Positions 1 to 8,340 of a DNA stretch of 64,000 nucleotides are shown piece after piece. The stretch is taken from positions 1-64,000 of the forward strand of contig JAEZLR010000011.1 in NCBI GenBank assembly GCA_023415205.1, given 5' to 3'. Positions within the stretch are counted from its first letter, which is position 1; every line of letters starts with the position of its first letter. The stretch comes from Bacillota bacterium. Lineage in GTDB: Bacteria; Bacillota; Clostridia; DSM-8532. The notes under the pieces were generated by a model. The model saw nothing but the letters and a program-made list of their open reading frames with translations. It was not told the DNA's origin and did not search any database. The position numbers were made by a program, and so were the translations under genes.

Positions 1-20
1 TTTTTACTGTACCATGTAAT

Positions 21-51
21 TGTTGACAACAGTATGGCAAGAATCTATAAG
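21..51 (+). promoter_or_regulatory. Promoter of the WYL regulator with an overlapping 11-bp palindrome
   Basis: A sigma-A type promoter is visible: TTGACA at 23-28, a 17-bp spacer and TATAAG at 46-51. A perfect palindrome, TGTTGACAACA (21-31), covers the -35 box. Its position suggests an operator, possibly for autoregulation by the gene downstream. The promoter match is seen directly; the operator role is inferred. Confidence 0.6.
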
Positions 52-79
52 ATAAAAATATTTGAAAGGCGGCTATCCG

Positions 80-1012
80 ATGAAAGTTGACAGGCTTGTT
101 AGCATTATTATGATACTCCTTGATAAAGAGCGTATAGGTGCACAGGAATTAGCCGATAGGTTTGAAGTTTCACCCCGCACAATCTACCGCGACATAGACA
201 CGATCAACATGGCGGGTATTCCTGTTCGCGGGGCATCGGGAGTGGGTGGCGGTTTTGAAATCATGCAGAAATATAAGATTGATCGAAAGGTTTTTTCGAC
301 TGCCGATCTTTCCGCTATCTTGATGGGGCTTTCAAGTCTTTCCAACATGATACGAGGTGATGAACTGGTAAACGCCCTCGCGAAAGTCAAGAGTTTTATC
401 CCCCCCGATAGAGCGAAAGCCATTGAATTAAAAGCAAATCAAATATATGTAGATTTAAGTCCGTGGATGGGTAATAGGAACATACAACCGTATTTAGAAA
501 TTATCAAAACTGCTCTACAGGAAAGCAAGGTTCTTTCGTTTGAATATTTAGACCGCTACGGAAATAAAACCAGACGAACAGCCGAGCCCTATCAGCTTGT
601 AATGAAAAATAGTCATTGGTATTGGCAAGGGTATTGCTATAAAAGAAATGATTTTCGGCTATTCAAATTATCCCGCATGTCAAACCTACAAATACAAGAG
701 GATTTTTTTACGCCACGAGATTATCAAAAACCGCAGCTAGATTTTACTGATATTTTGGCAACTATGCAAACAAAAATTAAAATTCGTATTCATAAATCTG
801 TCATGGACAGGGTACTTGATTACTGCACTTATGAACATTTTTCGCCAGACGATGATGAACATTACAGGGTTAGTTTTCCTTTCATAGAGAATGACTACTA
901 CTACAATATTCTTTTGAGTTTTGGGGATAAATGTGAGTGTTTAGAGCCGTTACATATCCGCACAGAAATGAAGCGTAGAATACATCAAATAGCTGCCTTA
1001 TACAAAATTTAG
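80..1012 (+). CDS. YafY-type helix-turn-helix and WYL-domain transcriptional regulator
   Basis: This is a DNA-binding regulator of the YafY/DeoR-like class. The first 60 residues form a winged helix (ELADRFEVSPRTIYRDIDTI is the recognition region), followed by a WYL ligand-sensing domain centred near residues 140-210 and a C-terminal WCX-like extension. The length of about 310 residues is normal. An upstream in-frame TTG at 62 exists, but the ATG at 80 sits 8-10 bases after AAAGGCGG and is preferred. A good promoter with a palindrome over its -35 box lies just upstream, which fits autoregulation. The gene is monocistronic and convergent with the next gene, so its target cannot be inferred. 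Confidence 0.88.
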   Translation: MKVDRLVSIIMILLDKERIGAQELADRFEVSPRTIYRDIDTINMAGIPVRGASGVGGGFEIMQKYKIDRKVFSTADLSAILMGLSSLSNMIRGDELVNALAKVKSFIPPDRAKAIELKANQIYVDLSPWMGNRNIQPYLEIIKTALQESKVLSFEYLDRYGNKTRRTAEPYQLVMKNSHWYWQGYCYKRNDFRLFKLSRMSNLQIQEDFFTPRDYQKPQLDFTDILATMQTKIKIRIHKSVMDRVLDYCTYEHFSPDDDEHYRVSFPFIENDYYYNILLSFGDKCECLEPLHIRTEMKRRIHQIAALYKI

Positions 1013-1064
1013 AACAAGGAGTATGCTTGCTCATCCCAAAGTGTCAGGGTGATAGGCGCGGCAA

Positions 1065-1095
1065 GAACAGATGAATAGCTTGGATTCATCTGTTC
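1065..1095. repeat. 12-bp perfect inverted repeat between convergent genes
   Basis: GAACAGATGAAT (1065-1076) and ATTCATCTGTTC (1084-1095) are perfect inverted arms around a 7-nt loop. The hairpin lies between the ends of the WYL gene and the minus-strand gene at 1129. No U-tract follows on either strand, so it is not a standard intrinsic terminator, although it may still protect or end both transcripts. Confidence 0.5.
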
Positions 1096-1128
1096 AATGA
1101 CATCAGCCTATAAACTCCCAAAGGAGCC

Positions 1129-1479
1129 TCACCTATTGACGGACTTCCTTATCTGAAGAATGGAATCATTGATCACCCCGTCGTCCAGGTAGTCCTTGGC
1201 AAGTTGATACCATTTTCCGATGAGCTTTTTGATGTCTTCCTCCTTTACGAAGATTTTAAGCCATACGGGGATATAACGGTAAACCATAGCCACGACAAAG
1301 TCGAATTTGAGCTGTCCCTCCTCATCCTTAAAGGTTCTCTCAGCCAAGAGCATGATCTGGTAGGCAAATTCCCGAACTCTTGTCCATTGCCTGGTTACAG
1401 AAAGATAAAGGATATAGCCTACAACAGCAAGAATGACCAGAACCCCCAACCAATTCTGGGCTATAAATTCCCAAAACAT
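1129..1479 (-). CDS. Small single-pass membrane protein, holin-like, function unknown
   Basis: A 116-residue protein with one N-terminal membrane helix (about residues 9-28, ending ILYLSVTRQW) and a charged, amphipathic cytoplasmic tail. The start ATG follows GGAAGGGAACCGAA. The layout of one helix near the N terminus plus a basic/acidic helical tail resembles small holin-like hypothetical proteins of Firmicutes, but no phage gene lies nearby, so a lysis role is unlikely. The gene stands alone between a convergent regulator and the MFS gene. I cannot assign a function. Confidence 0.6.
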   Translation of the reverse strand: MFWEFIAQNWLGVLVILAVVGYILYLSVTRQWTRVREFAYQIMLLAERTFKDEEGQLKFDFVVAMVYRYIPVWLKIFVKEEDIKKLIGKWYQLAKDYLDDGVINDSILQIRKSVNR

Positions 1480-1566
1480 TTCGGTTCCCTTCCTTCACAA
1501 TCCATTCCTGTTAAACTATATGCACTGAGAATTCAAATAGGAGCGAGCTCTTCAAAATTGAAACAT

Positions 1567-1590
1567 AAAAAACCCGGTGGTGACACCGGG
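1567..1590 (-). terminator. Intrinsic terminator of the MFS transporter gene
   Basis: Read on the minus strand, a 7-bp GC-rich stem (CCCGGTG/CACCGGG, 1573-1590) with a 4-nt loop is followed by six U residues. It lies 24 bases past the stop codon of the MFS gene. Confidence 0.85.
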
Positions 1591-1613
1591 TAGAGCTTTG
1601 TTATGAGGATTGA

Positions 1614-2906
1614 TCAAAGGGCTGTTTGCTCATCGACAGGACAGGCTACTAAGGGCTCTTCCGAATGGGCTATGGCATTTTTTTTGACATTCAGCAGGAA
1701 GATCAAGCCCAGGGAAAACAGGACACCACCGAAAAGAAATAAATAGGTATGACTGCCCATAATATCGGCGGTAAGGCCATACAAGATGGGGCTTGCAATG
1801 CTGGCAGCAAATGTAAACATAAAGTAGTATCCGGTATAACGCCCGGTTTGTCCCGCAGGTGCCATCTCGGCCACAGCCGGATAGGCATTGGTGGTCATCA
1901 GGGACCACCCAATACCACTAATGGACATAACCAATGCCAGATAGGTTTTATCCTTTAAAAGCAGAACAATAAGAAAGGTAATAATCAGGATCACATTACC
2001 CAGTACCATGGAGGTCTTTCTTCCGATTTTTCCACCCACATAGCCTGCGGGCAGTGCGAAGATCATAAAAACAACCGCCATGGGAGCCAGCATCTGCGTG
2101 GCATCTCCAGGAAGAACACCATACTTCTCAGTTGCGAACAGGGTGAAAAAGGCCGTCAAGCACTCAAAGCCACAGAACCAGAAGAATACGGTAAACAGGA
2201 TGAAAAGAAGCGACGGATTCTTTGCAATGGCCGATTTTTGGCCGTTCTTTCCCCACAATAAACCGGTATCCCCTTCTGATTTATTCTCTTCATCGGCTGA
2301 ATAAGGGACTTCGGGCTCCTTATAAAATAAGAGCAGTACCAAAAGGGCCGTGACCATGAGAACGCCCCCCAGGATGAACGGAAAGGAGGGTTTGAGGTTA
2401 AAGAGCATGCCACCCGCCACAAAGGCAATAATAGTGCCCAGTCCTCCCATAGCCGTGATAATGCCGTTGGCCTTGCTCCTGAGAGGTGCAGGTATGGCAT
2501 CGGGCATGAGAGCTACTGCCGGGGCCCGGTAAACACTCATGAAGAAGTTCATGCCTATAACAAACAACATGAGAATAATCAACCTAAGATCAATGGGAAA
2601 CAGGCCGCCTAATTTATCATAAAACGGGATGAGCATGAAAAAACAGGCTGCGAAGGGTATGCCTATCATAACAAAAGGCATCCTTCTTCCGAAGCGTGTT
2701 TTGGTTTTATCGCTTTTTCTACCGAAATAGGGTTGAAAAATCAGACCAAAAATATTATCCAGCGTCATGATGGTTCCCACCACCGCAGAACTCCCAAGGA
2801 GCCCCTCCAGAAAGACCGGAACGAAGGTATTATAGGTTGTCCAAGCCAGACTGATAGTAAAAAAGGCCAGACTTATCATAAAGGTTTTTCCAATGTTCAA
2901 TTTCAT
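1614..2906 (-). CDS. MFS transporter of the SLC45/GPH-like sugar:proton type
   Basis: A 430-residue polytopic membrane protein with about 12 predicted helices. The cytoplasmic loop after helix 2 carries KTRFGRRMPFVMIG, the form of the MFS loop motif found in SLC45-like sucrose/maltose:H+ symporters. A second such loop (GGKIGRKTSMVLGN) begins the C-terminal half. The start ATG follows GGGGAGCTTAAAAG, and an intrinsic terminator lies downstream. The gene is alone, with no glycosidase beside it, so the substrate is unproven; a sugar or glycoside is the family expectation. Confidence 0.8.
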   Translation of the reverse strand: MKLNIGKTFMISLAFFTISLAWTTYNTFVPVFLEGLLGSSAVVGTIMTLDNIFGLIFQPYFGRKSDKTKTRFGRRMPFVMIGIPFAACFFMLIPFYDKLGGLFPIDLRLIILMLFVIGMNFFMSVYRAPAVALMPDAIPAPLRSKANGIITAMGGLGTIIAFVAGGMLFNLKPSFPFILGGVLMVTALLVLLLFYKEPEVPYSADEENKSEGDTGLLWGKNGQKSAIAKNPSLLFILFTVFFWFCGFECLTAFFTLFATEKYGVLPGDATQMLAPMAVVFMIFALPAGYVGGKIGRKTSMVLGNVILIITFLIVLLLKDKTYLALVMSISGIGWSLMTTNAYPAVAEMAPAGQTGRYTGYYFMFTFAASIASPILYGLTADIMGSHTYLFLFGGVLFSLGLIFLLNVKKNAIAHSEEPLVACPVDEQTAL

Positions 2907-3149
2907 CTTTTAAGCTCCCCGGCAACTCAAATTTGCTTTCCTATGGTGAATTTATAAAAGAACACTTTTTATGACCATAATAGCATTATCCTGATCAATA
3001 GCAAAGGAAACCTCTGTAAATCCTTCGCCATCCCTTTATAATACGCCTGATGAAACAAAATGTCTCATAGAAAGAGATTTTTTTTGCGTATTTGCCCCAT
3101 AAGCCGGAAGCTGGTTTCTATGCTATAATTGATCTATGGGAAAAGTTAG

Positions 3150-3446
3150 TTAAACACTGGAAAAAGGAATGATCTCAGTTTGGATACCCGTAAGCTCCAC
3201 GGTCCCCTGATTCTCAATAAAATTTATGGCCGAGGCCATCATACTGTCGGCATGCCCGGCTTCGTTGGAAAGGCAGGCCAGACCCAGCTCACAATTATTC
3301 CAGGAATCCAGCCTTCCCGTCTCGGCCACGGCCATATTAAATTTATTTTTAAGTCTTTCTGTCAGGCTTTTAATAATTCGACGTTTGTCCTTGAGGGACT
3401 GGGGCTCACTTAAAAACAGCGTGATTTTAAGAATACCAACAAACAT
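3150..3446 (-). CDS. DUF503 family small protein
   Basis: A 98-residue cytosolic protein with the DUF503 pattern: MFVGILKITLFL at the start, SLKDKRRIIKSLTERLKNKF in the middle and VAETGRLDSWNNCELGLAC after it. The family fold is ferredoxin-like and its role is uncharacterised; homologues often sit near rbfA/infB, which is not the case here. An upstream ATG at 3476 is in frame, but AAGGAGG lies nine bases before the ATG at 3446, so that start is chosen. Confidence 0.85.
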   Translation of the reverse strand: MFVGILKITLFLSEPQSLKDKRRIIKSLTERLKNKFNMAVAETGRLDSWNNCELGLACLSNEAGHADSMMASAINFIENQGTVELTGIQTEIIPFSSV

Positions 3447-3542
3447 TACCCATAACCTCCTTAAGGTAAGAACCATGCAAATTAAAACGGCACTCTAGTA
3501 TGTATTTATTATAATTGCAGAGAATCAACGGAGGAATACAAT

Positions 3543-4697
3543 TTGAGTAAAATTTTGATTCTTGATGATGAAATGACCATTCTTGACAATCTCAAGTCTA
3601 GTTTGGAGCTTGAGAATTTCCGTGTTCTCACCTTTTCGAATGGACAGGAAGGTCTGAGCCTACTCCAAACTGAGAATAATATTGATTGTATTATTTGCGA
3701 TATGAATATGCCGGGCATGAATGGCATTGAGTTTACCAAAGCCGTACAGTCCATAGATTCGGACATTGGAGTGATTATTCTTACCGGGCATGGTGATATA
3801 GAAAACGCTATTGAGGCTATGAAATCCGGAGTTGCCGATTACCTCAACAAGCCTGTGAACAGTGATAAGCTGATTTTCTCCATTAAGAATGCCATAAAAA
3901 AGCGCAACCTCATTAAGGAAAACAAAAAGCTTCAGGAAGAACTCATCCGAAGGAATCATTATTTTCAGTACCTTCATGATTCCACCCAGCAAATTTTGTG
4001 TCATATGGCTCCTCAGGCCTGCCCCCTGTTCGATAGTCTCCGGGCCTGCGCTATTTACAAAAGCTGTGAGACCGTGGGGGGCGATATGTATGATATCTTT
4101 CAGCTTGGCAAAACAATTATGTTCTATGTTTTTGATGTCTGCGGCCATGGCCTTCTCTCCTCGGTAATGACTATGATGCTGAAATCCTACTTTCAAAACA
4201 TCAAGCTCATCCATGAGTGTACAGGGTCCATTCCCGTAATGGATAAGTACTTTGGAAGCGTCAATAGAGAGATGATGAAGTATACGCCCTCCAACCTTTA
4301 CGTCACTTTGTTTGCTGGCGTCTTTGATTCAGAAACCCATCAACTGACCTATATGTCAGCCGGGCATGTGGATCAATACCTCCAAACCGCTGAAGGCATC
4401 ACACCGCTTTCCTCCACCAGCACCGTCATGGGCCTATTTGAAGAGGTGGAATTCAAAACCGAGACCATAAGGCTTTCCCCGGGCGACCGCCTATTCCTCT
4501 TCACAGACGGGCTTCTGGAGGTCTGGAAGGATGAGGTTCTTAAAACCGCCCATAGGATGAACAGGATTATCCTGGACAATACCCATAATACTTTAACCGG
4601 CACGATTCAATGCATTTATGACAATATCCTCAACCTCAATGGCAAGGCTGATCTTGAAGACGATATGACCCTTTTGGGAATTGAGGTAAAGTCTTAG
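3543..4697 (+). CDS. Response regulator with PP2C-type (SpoIIE/RsbU) serine phosphatase domain
   Basis: A 384-residue protein: receiver domain (residues 1-120, DD at 8-9, phospho-acceptor D53 in CDMNMPGMNG, NKP near 103), a short coiled coil, then a PP2C/SpoIIE phosphatase domain (about 160-380) with the metal-binding segments GGDMYDIF, FTDGLLEV and DDMTLLGIE. Such proteins dephosphorylate anti-anti-sigma factors when their receiver is phosphorylated. The start is TTG at 3543, eight bases after GGAGGA; the alternatives have no ribosome binding site. The PAS gene follows after 11 bases, so a sensor and output pair in one operon is likely, but that sensor now lacks its kinase domain. A TATAAT at 3510-3515 is a possible -10 box. 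Confidence 0.88.
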   Translation: MSKILILDDEMTILDNLKSSLELENFRVLTFSNGQEGLSLLQTENNIDCIICDMNMPGMNGIEFTKAVQSIDSDIGVIILTGHGDIENAIEAMKSGVADYLNKPVNSDKLIFSIKNAIKKRNLIKENKKLQEELIRRNHYFQYLHDSTQQILCHMAPQACPLFDSLRACAIYKSCETVGGDMYDIFQLGKTIMFYVFDVCGHGLLSSVMTMMLKSYFQNIKLIHECTGSIPVMDKYFGSVNREMMKYTPSNLYVTLFAGVFDSETHQLTYMSAGHVDQYLQTAEGITPLSSTSTVMGLFEEVEFKTETIRLSPGDRLFLFTDGLLEVWKDEVLKTAHRMNRIILDNTHNTLTGTIQCIYDNILNLNGKADLEDDMTLLGIEVKS

Positions 4698-4708
4698 GAG
4701 GTGTACAC

Positions 4709-5596
4709 ATGAATATGCTCCCCGACCAGTCTTTTCATAACCCTTTGAGCATCCTTGAAAGCCTTATTGAGAGTTTTTCTCCCTATGCCCTCATCGTCAC
4801 CGATGAGGAAAATAAAATCGTCCTATGGAACCGTGGTGCTCAAGCCCTTTTTAAGTTCAGAGCCAAGGAGATGATGGGTAAAAGCTTTATGGTCTCCCAT
4901 AAAAGCGGGGATTCTGACAAAGCCTCATTCAATACCATCTTCAAAACAAAGTTTGGAGACCCTGTTCCCATCAATATTTCCACCTCCTCCTGCCAGTCCA
5001 AGGACGGGCTGTTCAAGGGGCAATTACATATTATACGGGATATTACCTCCGATACCTTAAGGGACAACCTTTTGGAAGCCCTGGTCAAGTGTTCCGACTT
5101 TGTTAGTAAGGATGAGCCTCTTTCTGCTATCCTTCAACAAATAGTTGACCATATACAACAGACAACCCAGCTCCCCCTGGTCTATATCTGCCTGTCCAAA
5201 GATAAAAGCAACTTTTTTGTCAGCGCTCACAGTGAAATTGATAAAAAACCTACGGATCTTCATTGCCATATATCCGGAACCCATGCCGAATGTATGTCCA
5301 GGGGATGTAAAAGCGCATGCGAAAACAATAAACTGACCATGGAGAACTTGAAATCCCATCATATCCATCAATTTATTGATCATAGCCGATATGAGGAATT
5401 GTTTATCCATCACCTTCCCCTGCTGACTGAAGGATTCCTTACGGGTGTATTGCACCTGGTCCTTCCCGAAGGCCTCAAGGAATTTTACCAGCAGCAGCAC
5501 CTGCTTTTAAGGCATCTTTCCACACTGGTGCTATCCATTATTAACATCAAATCCATGGAAAATGAGCTTAAGGATTATTCACAACAAAGCAAGTAG
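4709..5596 (+). CDS. PAS-domain sensor protein, truncated histidine kinase
   Basis: A 295-residue product with a PAS domain (about residues 20-115, VLWNRGAQALFKFRAKEMMG) and a second sensory region resembling GAF (about 125-280), ending at the start of a coiled coil. No DHp histidine box or ATPase domain remains in this frame. Nine bases past the stop, another frame encodes the end of a HATPase domain, so the gene appears to be the front part of a sensor kinase that lost about 200 codons. It starts at ATG after AGGAGGTG and sits 11 bases behind the response regulator-phosphatase. Whether the short protein still binds signals is unknown. Confidence 0.75.
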   Translation: MNMLPDQSFHNPLSILESLIESFSPYALIVTDEENKIVLWNRGAQALFKFRAKEMMGKSFMVSHKSGDSDKASFNTIFKTKFGDPVPINISTSSCQSKDGLFKGQLHIIRDITSDTLRDNLLEALVKCSDFVSKDEPLSAILQQIVDHIQQTTQLPLVYICLSKDKSNFFVSAHSEIDKKPTDLHCHISGTHAECMSRGCKSACENNKLTMENLKSHHIHQFIDHSRYEELFIHHLPLLTEGFLTGVLHLVLPEGLKEFYQQQHLLLRHLSTLVLSIINIKSMENELKDYSQQSK

Positions 5597-5598
5597 GA

Positions 5599-5727
5599 AA
5601 AAGGACGGGCCTGAGTCTGGCGATTTCCTATGGCATTATTAAGAGCTTTTCGGGAGAGATTAGGGTGGAAACCTCGGTGGATGGAGGAAGTACTTTCTCT
5701 ATTAAATCTGCCAGCGTCAAAGGATGA
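5599..5727 (+). pseudogene. C-terminal remnant of a histidine kinase ATPase domain
   Basis: The frame running through 5605 reads TGLSLAISYGIIKSFSGEI and continues to a TGA at 5725-5727. This is the G2 box and final strands of a HATPase_c domain. It has no start codon and lies in a different frame from the PAS gene just upstream. Its TGA overlaps the ATG of the pseudouridine synthase (ATGA), as expected if the original kinase was translationally coupled to that gene. The simplest reading is one kinase gene with an out-of-frame internal deletion at about 5596-5604. Confidence 0.8.
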
Positions 5728-6617
5728 ATAGCATGGACATACACTTTCAAGTTACAAGCGAGTATAACGGTAAAAAGCTTTACCATATTTTGAGAGGGCC
5801 CATGAAGCTCTCGAGCAGACTGGTCACCCAATTAAAGGGGCAGCAGGGAATTCTGATCAACGGACAGCCCATGCGCACCATCGATCCGGTAAGAACTGGA
5901 GATCTTGTGAGCGCTAGAATCGGATTTCAGGAGGAGTCCTTTATGATTCCCGAAGAGATTCCTCTTACGGTTGTTTATGAAGATGACTGTCTTTTGGCGG
6001 TAAACAAGAATCCCCATACACCTGTACATCCCTCCATGGGCCATCAAAGCGGCACATTGGCTCAGGGCATCCTATGGCATTACCAAAAGCAAGGGCTCAT
6101 GACCAAGGTTCGCCCGGTTAACCGCCTGGATCGCGATACCTCGGGTATCACCCTCTTTGCCAAGAATGCGCACATCCAAGAACAACTCATCCAACAAATG
6201 AAAGTGAACCGAGTCTACAAGGCATACCTTGGAATCGTTCACGGCCTCTTTTCCCCCGACTCGGGAACCATTCGCCTTCCCATCGGACGAAAGGAAGGAA
6301 GCCTATTGGAAAGGGTCATTGATCCTCAGGGTGACGACAGTATTACCCACTATAAAACTCTGGAGGTCCATACAGGCTTTAGCCTAGTAGAGTTTGTTCT
6401 TGAAACCGGAAGGACCCATCAAATCCGGGTGCATGCAAAGGCATTGAATCATCCCCTTCTTGGGGACTGGCTCTATTCCGACACGCCTACCCCATTGATA
6501 GACAGGCAGGCCCTGCACGCCTATCAGCTTGCCTTCGATCATCCTTTGTCAGGAGAGCGGATTAATCTAACAGCTCCGCTGCCCGAGGATATGAAAAGAG
6601 TATTGGCTCATCCTTAG
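5724..6617 (+). CDS. RluA/RluD-family pseudouridine synthase
   Basis: A 297-residue enzyme that isomerises uridine to pseudouridine in rRNA or tRNA. The N-terminal S4-like region (about 15-75) is followed by the catalytic domain with NRLDRDTSG, whose Asp is the family nucleophile, and the C-terminal GRTHQIRVH motif. ATG at 5724 overlaps the TGA of the kinase remnant; a second ATG three codons later is possible. The gene is the last of the 3.5-6.6 kb run. The exact target base cannot be read from the sequence. Confidence 0.9.
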   Translation: MNSMDIHFQVTSEYNGKKLYHILRGPMKLSSRLVTQLKGQQGILINGQPMRTIDPVRTGDLVSARIGFQEESFMIPEEIPLTVVYEDDCLLAVNKNPHTPVHPSMGHQSGTLAQGILWHYQKQGLMTKVRPVNRLDRDTSGITLFAKNAHIQEQLIQQMKVNRVYKAYLGIVHGLFSPDSGTIRLPIGRKEGSLLERVIDPQGDDSITHYKTLEVHTGFSLVEFVLETGRTHQIRVHAKALNHPLLGDWLYSDTPTPLIDRQALHAYQLAFDHPLSGERINLTAPLPEDMKRVLAHP

Positions 6618-6626
6618 CCAATACTC
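6598..6626. terminator. Shared hairpin between convergent rluA-like and paaK genes
   Basis: GAGTATTGGCT (6598-6608) and AGCCAATACTC (6616-6626) form an 11-bp perfect stem that includes the last codons of the pseudouridine synthase gene. On the minus strand TTTTC follows, so it can terminate the phenylacetate-CoA ligase transcript; on the plus strand the U-tract is weak. Confidence 0.7.
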
Positions 6627-6654
6627 CTTAAAGCTTTCTTTATGGGGATGGGAT

Positions 6655-7962
6655 TTAAAATATCTTACGTCTGTCAACCACACGCTTGGCCTTACCTTCG
6701 CTACGTTGAATACTCTTATGCTCAACCAACTTGATTTTTGCACTGATACCCAGGGTGGATTCAATTTCATGACGCAGCTTTCTCTCCAGGGCTTCTATCT
6801 TCCTGACCTCGTCGGAGAAAATACTGGTATTCATCTCTATTTGAATTTCCATAATATCGAGATTATCCACTCTATCCACATAAATCATATAATGGGGCTC
6901 AACCTCACTGTACTTTAAAAGTACCGATTCTATCTGGGAAGGGAATACATTGACACCTCTAATGATCAGCATGTCATCGGAACGCCCCGTGACCTTGGCC
7001 ATTCGGGTGCTGGTACGGCCACAAGAGCAGGTCTCATGGGTCAATACAGAAAGATCCCTTGTTCTGTAACGAATCAAAGGCAGAGCCTCCTTGGTAATGC
7101 AGGTGAAGACAAGCTCGCCCTTCTCGCCTTCGGGCAGAACCTCTCCTGTATCCGGGTCAATGATTTCAGCAATAAAGTGATCGGAACAGATATGTAACCC
7201 GGCCTGATGCTGACAATTCATCGAAACCCCCGGGCCCATGATTTCACTGAGTCCATAGATATCATAGGCCTTTAGTCCAAGGCGTTCCTCGATCTGCGCT
7301 TTCATCTCCTCTGACCAGGGCTCTGCACCAAAAACCCCCACCCTTAACTTCAGATCTTCCTTAGTAAGGCCGCTGGCCTTCATTTCATCTGCCAAATACA
7401 GGGCATAGGAAGGCGTACAGCATAGGACAGTGGCTCCAAAATCCTTAAGCAATTGAATCTGGCGGGCGGTGTTTCCCCCCGACACCGGAATAACCGTTGC
7501 CCCAACCCTTTCAACACCATAATGAAGGCCCAAGCCACCGGTGAATAGACCGTAGCCATAAGCAACATGGACAATATCCTTGGCGGTTACTCCTGCATTG
7601 GTCAGGCATCTGGCTACGCATTCAGTCCAGGTTTCGATATCCGTGTGAGTATATCCCACCACAGTCTGTTTTCCTGTTGTGCCGGAGGAAGCATGAACCC
7701 TGACCACCTGATCCAAGGGAACCGCAAAGGTTCCAAAGGGATAATTATCCCGAAGATCCACTTTATAAGTAAAGGGCAGCTTCTTCAGGTCATCGACGGA
7801 TTGAATATCTTCGGGCCTTATTCCTGCCTCCTTCATTTTCTCAGCATAATAGGGCACATTTTCATAGACCCGTTGAACGGTCTGCCTTAGCCTTTTCCCT
7901 TGAACCTCCCTCAAACCGTCCTGCTTAAGGGTCTCCATCTCCGAATTCCAATACAACTCCAT
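6655..7962 (-). CDS. paaK: Phenylacetate-CoA ligase
   Basis: A 435-residue acyl-adenylate-forming enzyme that activates phenylacetate, or a related aryl acid, with ATP and CoA. Visible signatures are the AMP-binding loop SSGTTGKQT (about residue 92), the YGLSEIMGPG segment (about 235) and the C-terminal AMP-binding domain with GRSDDMLIIRGVNVFP. In anaerobes such ligases act with 2-oxoacid ferredoxin oxidoreductases in aromatic amino acid metabolism; none is encoded next to it. An earlier in-frame start at 7989 exists, but AAGGAGGATGTTAGT precedes the ATG at 7962. A T-box leader with its own promoter lies upstream, so expression should respond to an uncharged tRNA, probably tRNA-Phe. Confidence 0.9.
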   Translation of the reverse strand: MELYWNSEMETLKQDGLREVQGKRLRQTVQRVYENVPYYAEKMKEAGIRPEDIQSVDDLKKLPFTYKVDLRDNYPFGTFAVPLDQVVRVHASSGTTGKQTVVGYTHTDIETWTECVARCLTNAGVTAKDIVHVAYGYGLFTGGLGLHYGVERVGATVIPVSGGNTARQIQLLKDFGATVLCCTPSYALYLADEMKASGLTKEDLKLRVGVFGAEPWSEEMKAQIEERLGLKAYDIYGLSEIMGPGVSMNCQHQAGLHICSDHFIAEIIDPDTGEVLPEGEKGELVFTCITKEALPLIRYRTRDLSVLTHETCSCGRTSTRMAKVTGRSDDMLIIRGVNVFPSQIESVLLKYSEVEPHYMIYVDRVDNLDIMEIQIEMNTSIFSDEVRKIEALERKLRHEIESTLGISAKIKLVEHKSIQRSEGKAKRVVDRRKIF

Positions 7963-8017
7963 ACTAACATCCTCCTTCATGCTTATCACAGAATAGTGAA
8001 CTATGATTTAAAACCAT

Positions 8018-8306
8018 ATAAAAAAGCCTTTCATCCTACTTGGGACGAAAGGCTTCAAGCTCTCCGCGGTACCACCCATTTTTACTGCTATTAGCAGTAC
8101 AACTCTTAAATACGGGACATTGCTGTCCGATATTCACCCCCTATAACGTGGGGTATCCGTACCAGCCTACAACTCAAAGCTTCAACCGGCAAGCTCCGGA
8201 GCGAACTTCAGAAGCATTTTCCATAAAACTGCTTTCAGTCAAGGCAGTCTCTCCCTGAATGGTCCATGGTTCCTACTTTTCTCCATCAAAGCCATTAAAT
8301 TAATTG
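8018..8306 (-). promoter_or_regulatory. T-box leader upstream of paaK, probable UUC (Phe) specifier
   Basis: Read on the minus strand, the leader has an AGTAGG segment in the 5' arm of stem I, GGGAGAG, the distal hairpin CTGC/GCAG, CTCCGGAGC, the T-box core GGGTGGTACCGCGG (8064-8077), and then an intrinsic terminator with arms AAGCCTTTC and GAAAGGCTT (8024-8055) followed by a U-run. The specifier position preceding TGAAGTTCGCTCCGGAG reads TTC (8211-8213), a Phe codon; the adjacent TGC is the main alternative. Loss of charged tRNA should allow read-through into paaK. Confidence 0.88.
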
Positions 8307-8311
8307 GAATA

Positions 8312-8340
8312 ATTATACCATTAATTTAAGTCATCGTCAA
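8312..8340 (-). promoter_or_regulatory. Promoter of the T-box/paaK unit
   Basis: On the minus strand TTGACG (8340-8335), a 17-bp spacer and TATAAT (8317-8312) form a near-consensus promoter. The -35 box lies inside the 3' end of the PH-domain gene. The predicted start point near 8305 marks the 5' end of the T-box leader. Confidence 0.75.

Noticed and set aside
1129..1479. Prophage holin
   Set aside because: The single-helix layout recalls holins, but there is no lysin, structural or integrase gene in the neighbourhood.
1204..1593. 129-codon plus-strand frame opposite the small membrane protein and terminator
   Set aside because: It reads through the reverse of a clear terminator and the small membrane gene, with no ribosome binding site.
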